DNA of 41,482 nucleotides from Chloroflexota bacterium (GTDB lineage: Bacteria > Chloroflexota > Anaerolineae > Caldilineales > Caldilineaceae), in NCBI GenBank assembly GCA_018969295.1, contig JAGWYN010000036.1, positions 1 to 41,482 of the forward strand, written 5' to 3'. How positions within the stretch are numbered: the stretch's first letter is position 1; each line of letters begins with the position of its first letter. A program made the position numbers and the translations under genes. Below are positions 41,445 to 41,482 of this stretch, one piece after another. Below the pieces are notes generated by a model that was given only the letters and a program-made list of their open reading frames with translations, did not search any database and was not told the DNA's origin.

Positions 41445-41482
41445 TCCCCAGAGTTATCCACAGCTGTGGATAACTCTGGGGA
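41445..41482. promoter_or_regulatory. Perfect 38-bp palindrome with two inverted DnaA boxes
   Basis: Each half is TCCCCAGAGTTATCCACAG or its complement. It contains the consensus DnaA box TTATCCACA (41454-41462) and its inverse TGTGGATAA (41465-41473), separated by 2 bp. It runs to the last base of the window and may extend further. It lies 59 nt upstream of the DUF971 start. Confidence 0.85.

Overview
The window looks like chromosomal DNA from a GC-rich bacterium of the phylum Chloroflexota, most likely the Caldilinea/anaerolinean side. The reasons are gene order, the mix of bacterial housekeeping genes with an FHA/winged-helix regulator and a Ser/Thr kinase, a DUF2723 membrane protein, a CBS-tailed site-2 protease, Pro/Thr-rich secreted proteins, and sigma70-like promoters with AGGAGG-type ribosome sites. 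This placement is inferred from protein character, not from a database search. No rRNA, tRNA, CRISPR array or transposase is visible. Both ends fall in repeats (a 21-bp tandem array on the left, a perfect 38-bp palindrome on the right), so the window may be a whole assembly contig.

Layout. 1-2189 (-): secreted or membrane-anchored C13 (legumain-like) peptidase, cut by the left edge. 2514-3299 (+): SIMPL-domain secreted protein. 3409-7981 (-): complete nucleoside-type ABC importer (BMP lipoprotein, double ATPase, two permeases), with a PPOX flavoprotein upstream (8009-8416). 8629-9825 (+): MFS transporter. 9878-14503 (-): thioredoxin, proS, folC and era as one tight cluster. 14667-16409 (+): acyl-CoA ligase, closed by a strong bidirectional terminator.

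16555-21114 (-): yceD, rpmF, fabD, fabG, nusB, tatB and tatC, driven by a consensus promoter and a structured leader that hides the ribosome site. 21257-24286 (-): FHA/winged-helix regulator, hemW, coaD and a coiled-coil protein. Divergent from the regulator is a tail-anchored Ser/Thr kinase (24492-25505, +). 25529-27070 (-): an Amt-family membrane protein that has lost both pore histidines, divergent from a DUF2723 glycosyltransferase-like protein (27197-29107, +).

29283-32310 (+): two unrecognised proteins followed by endonuclease IV. This block is bracketed by two short arrays of 13-bp repeats sharing the core CCAAAGTGA in opposite orientations, and it is the best candidate here for an undescribed unit. 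32400-33418 (+): a Pro/Thr-rich lipoprotein and an orphan OmpR-type response regulator. 33633-38355 (+): the conserved rpsB-tsf / pyrH / frr-uppS-cdsA series. 38348-41386 (-): DUF971 protein, site-2 protease, alpha/beta hydrolase and rpe, mostly overlapping, preceded by a palindrome containing two inverted DnaA boxes at the right edge.

Functionally most of the window is translation, envelope lipid, cofactor and export housekeeping. The accessory content is the peptidase, the kinase/FHA pair, the Amt-like pseudo-transporter, the unknown gene pair next to endonuclease IV, and the repeat-rich surface proteins.
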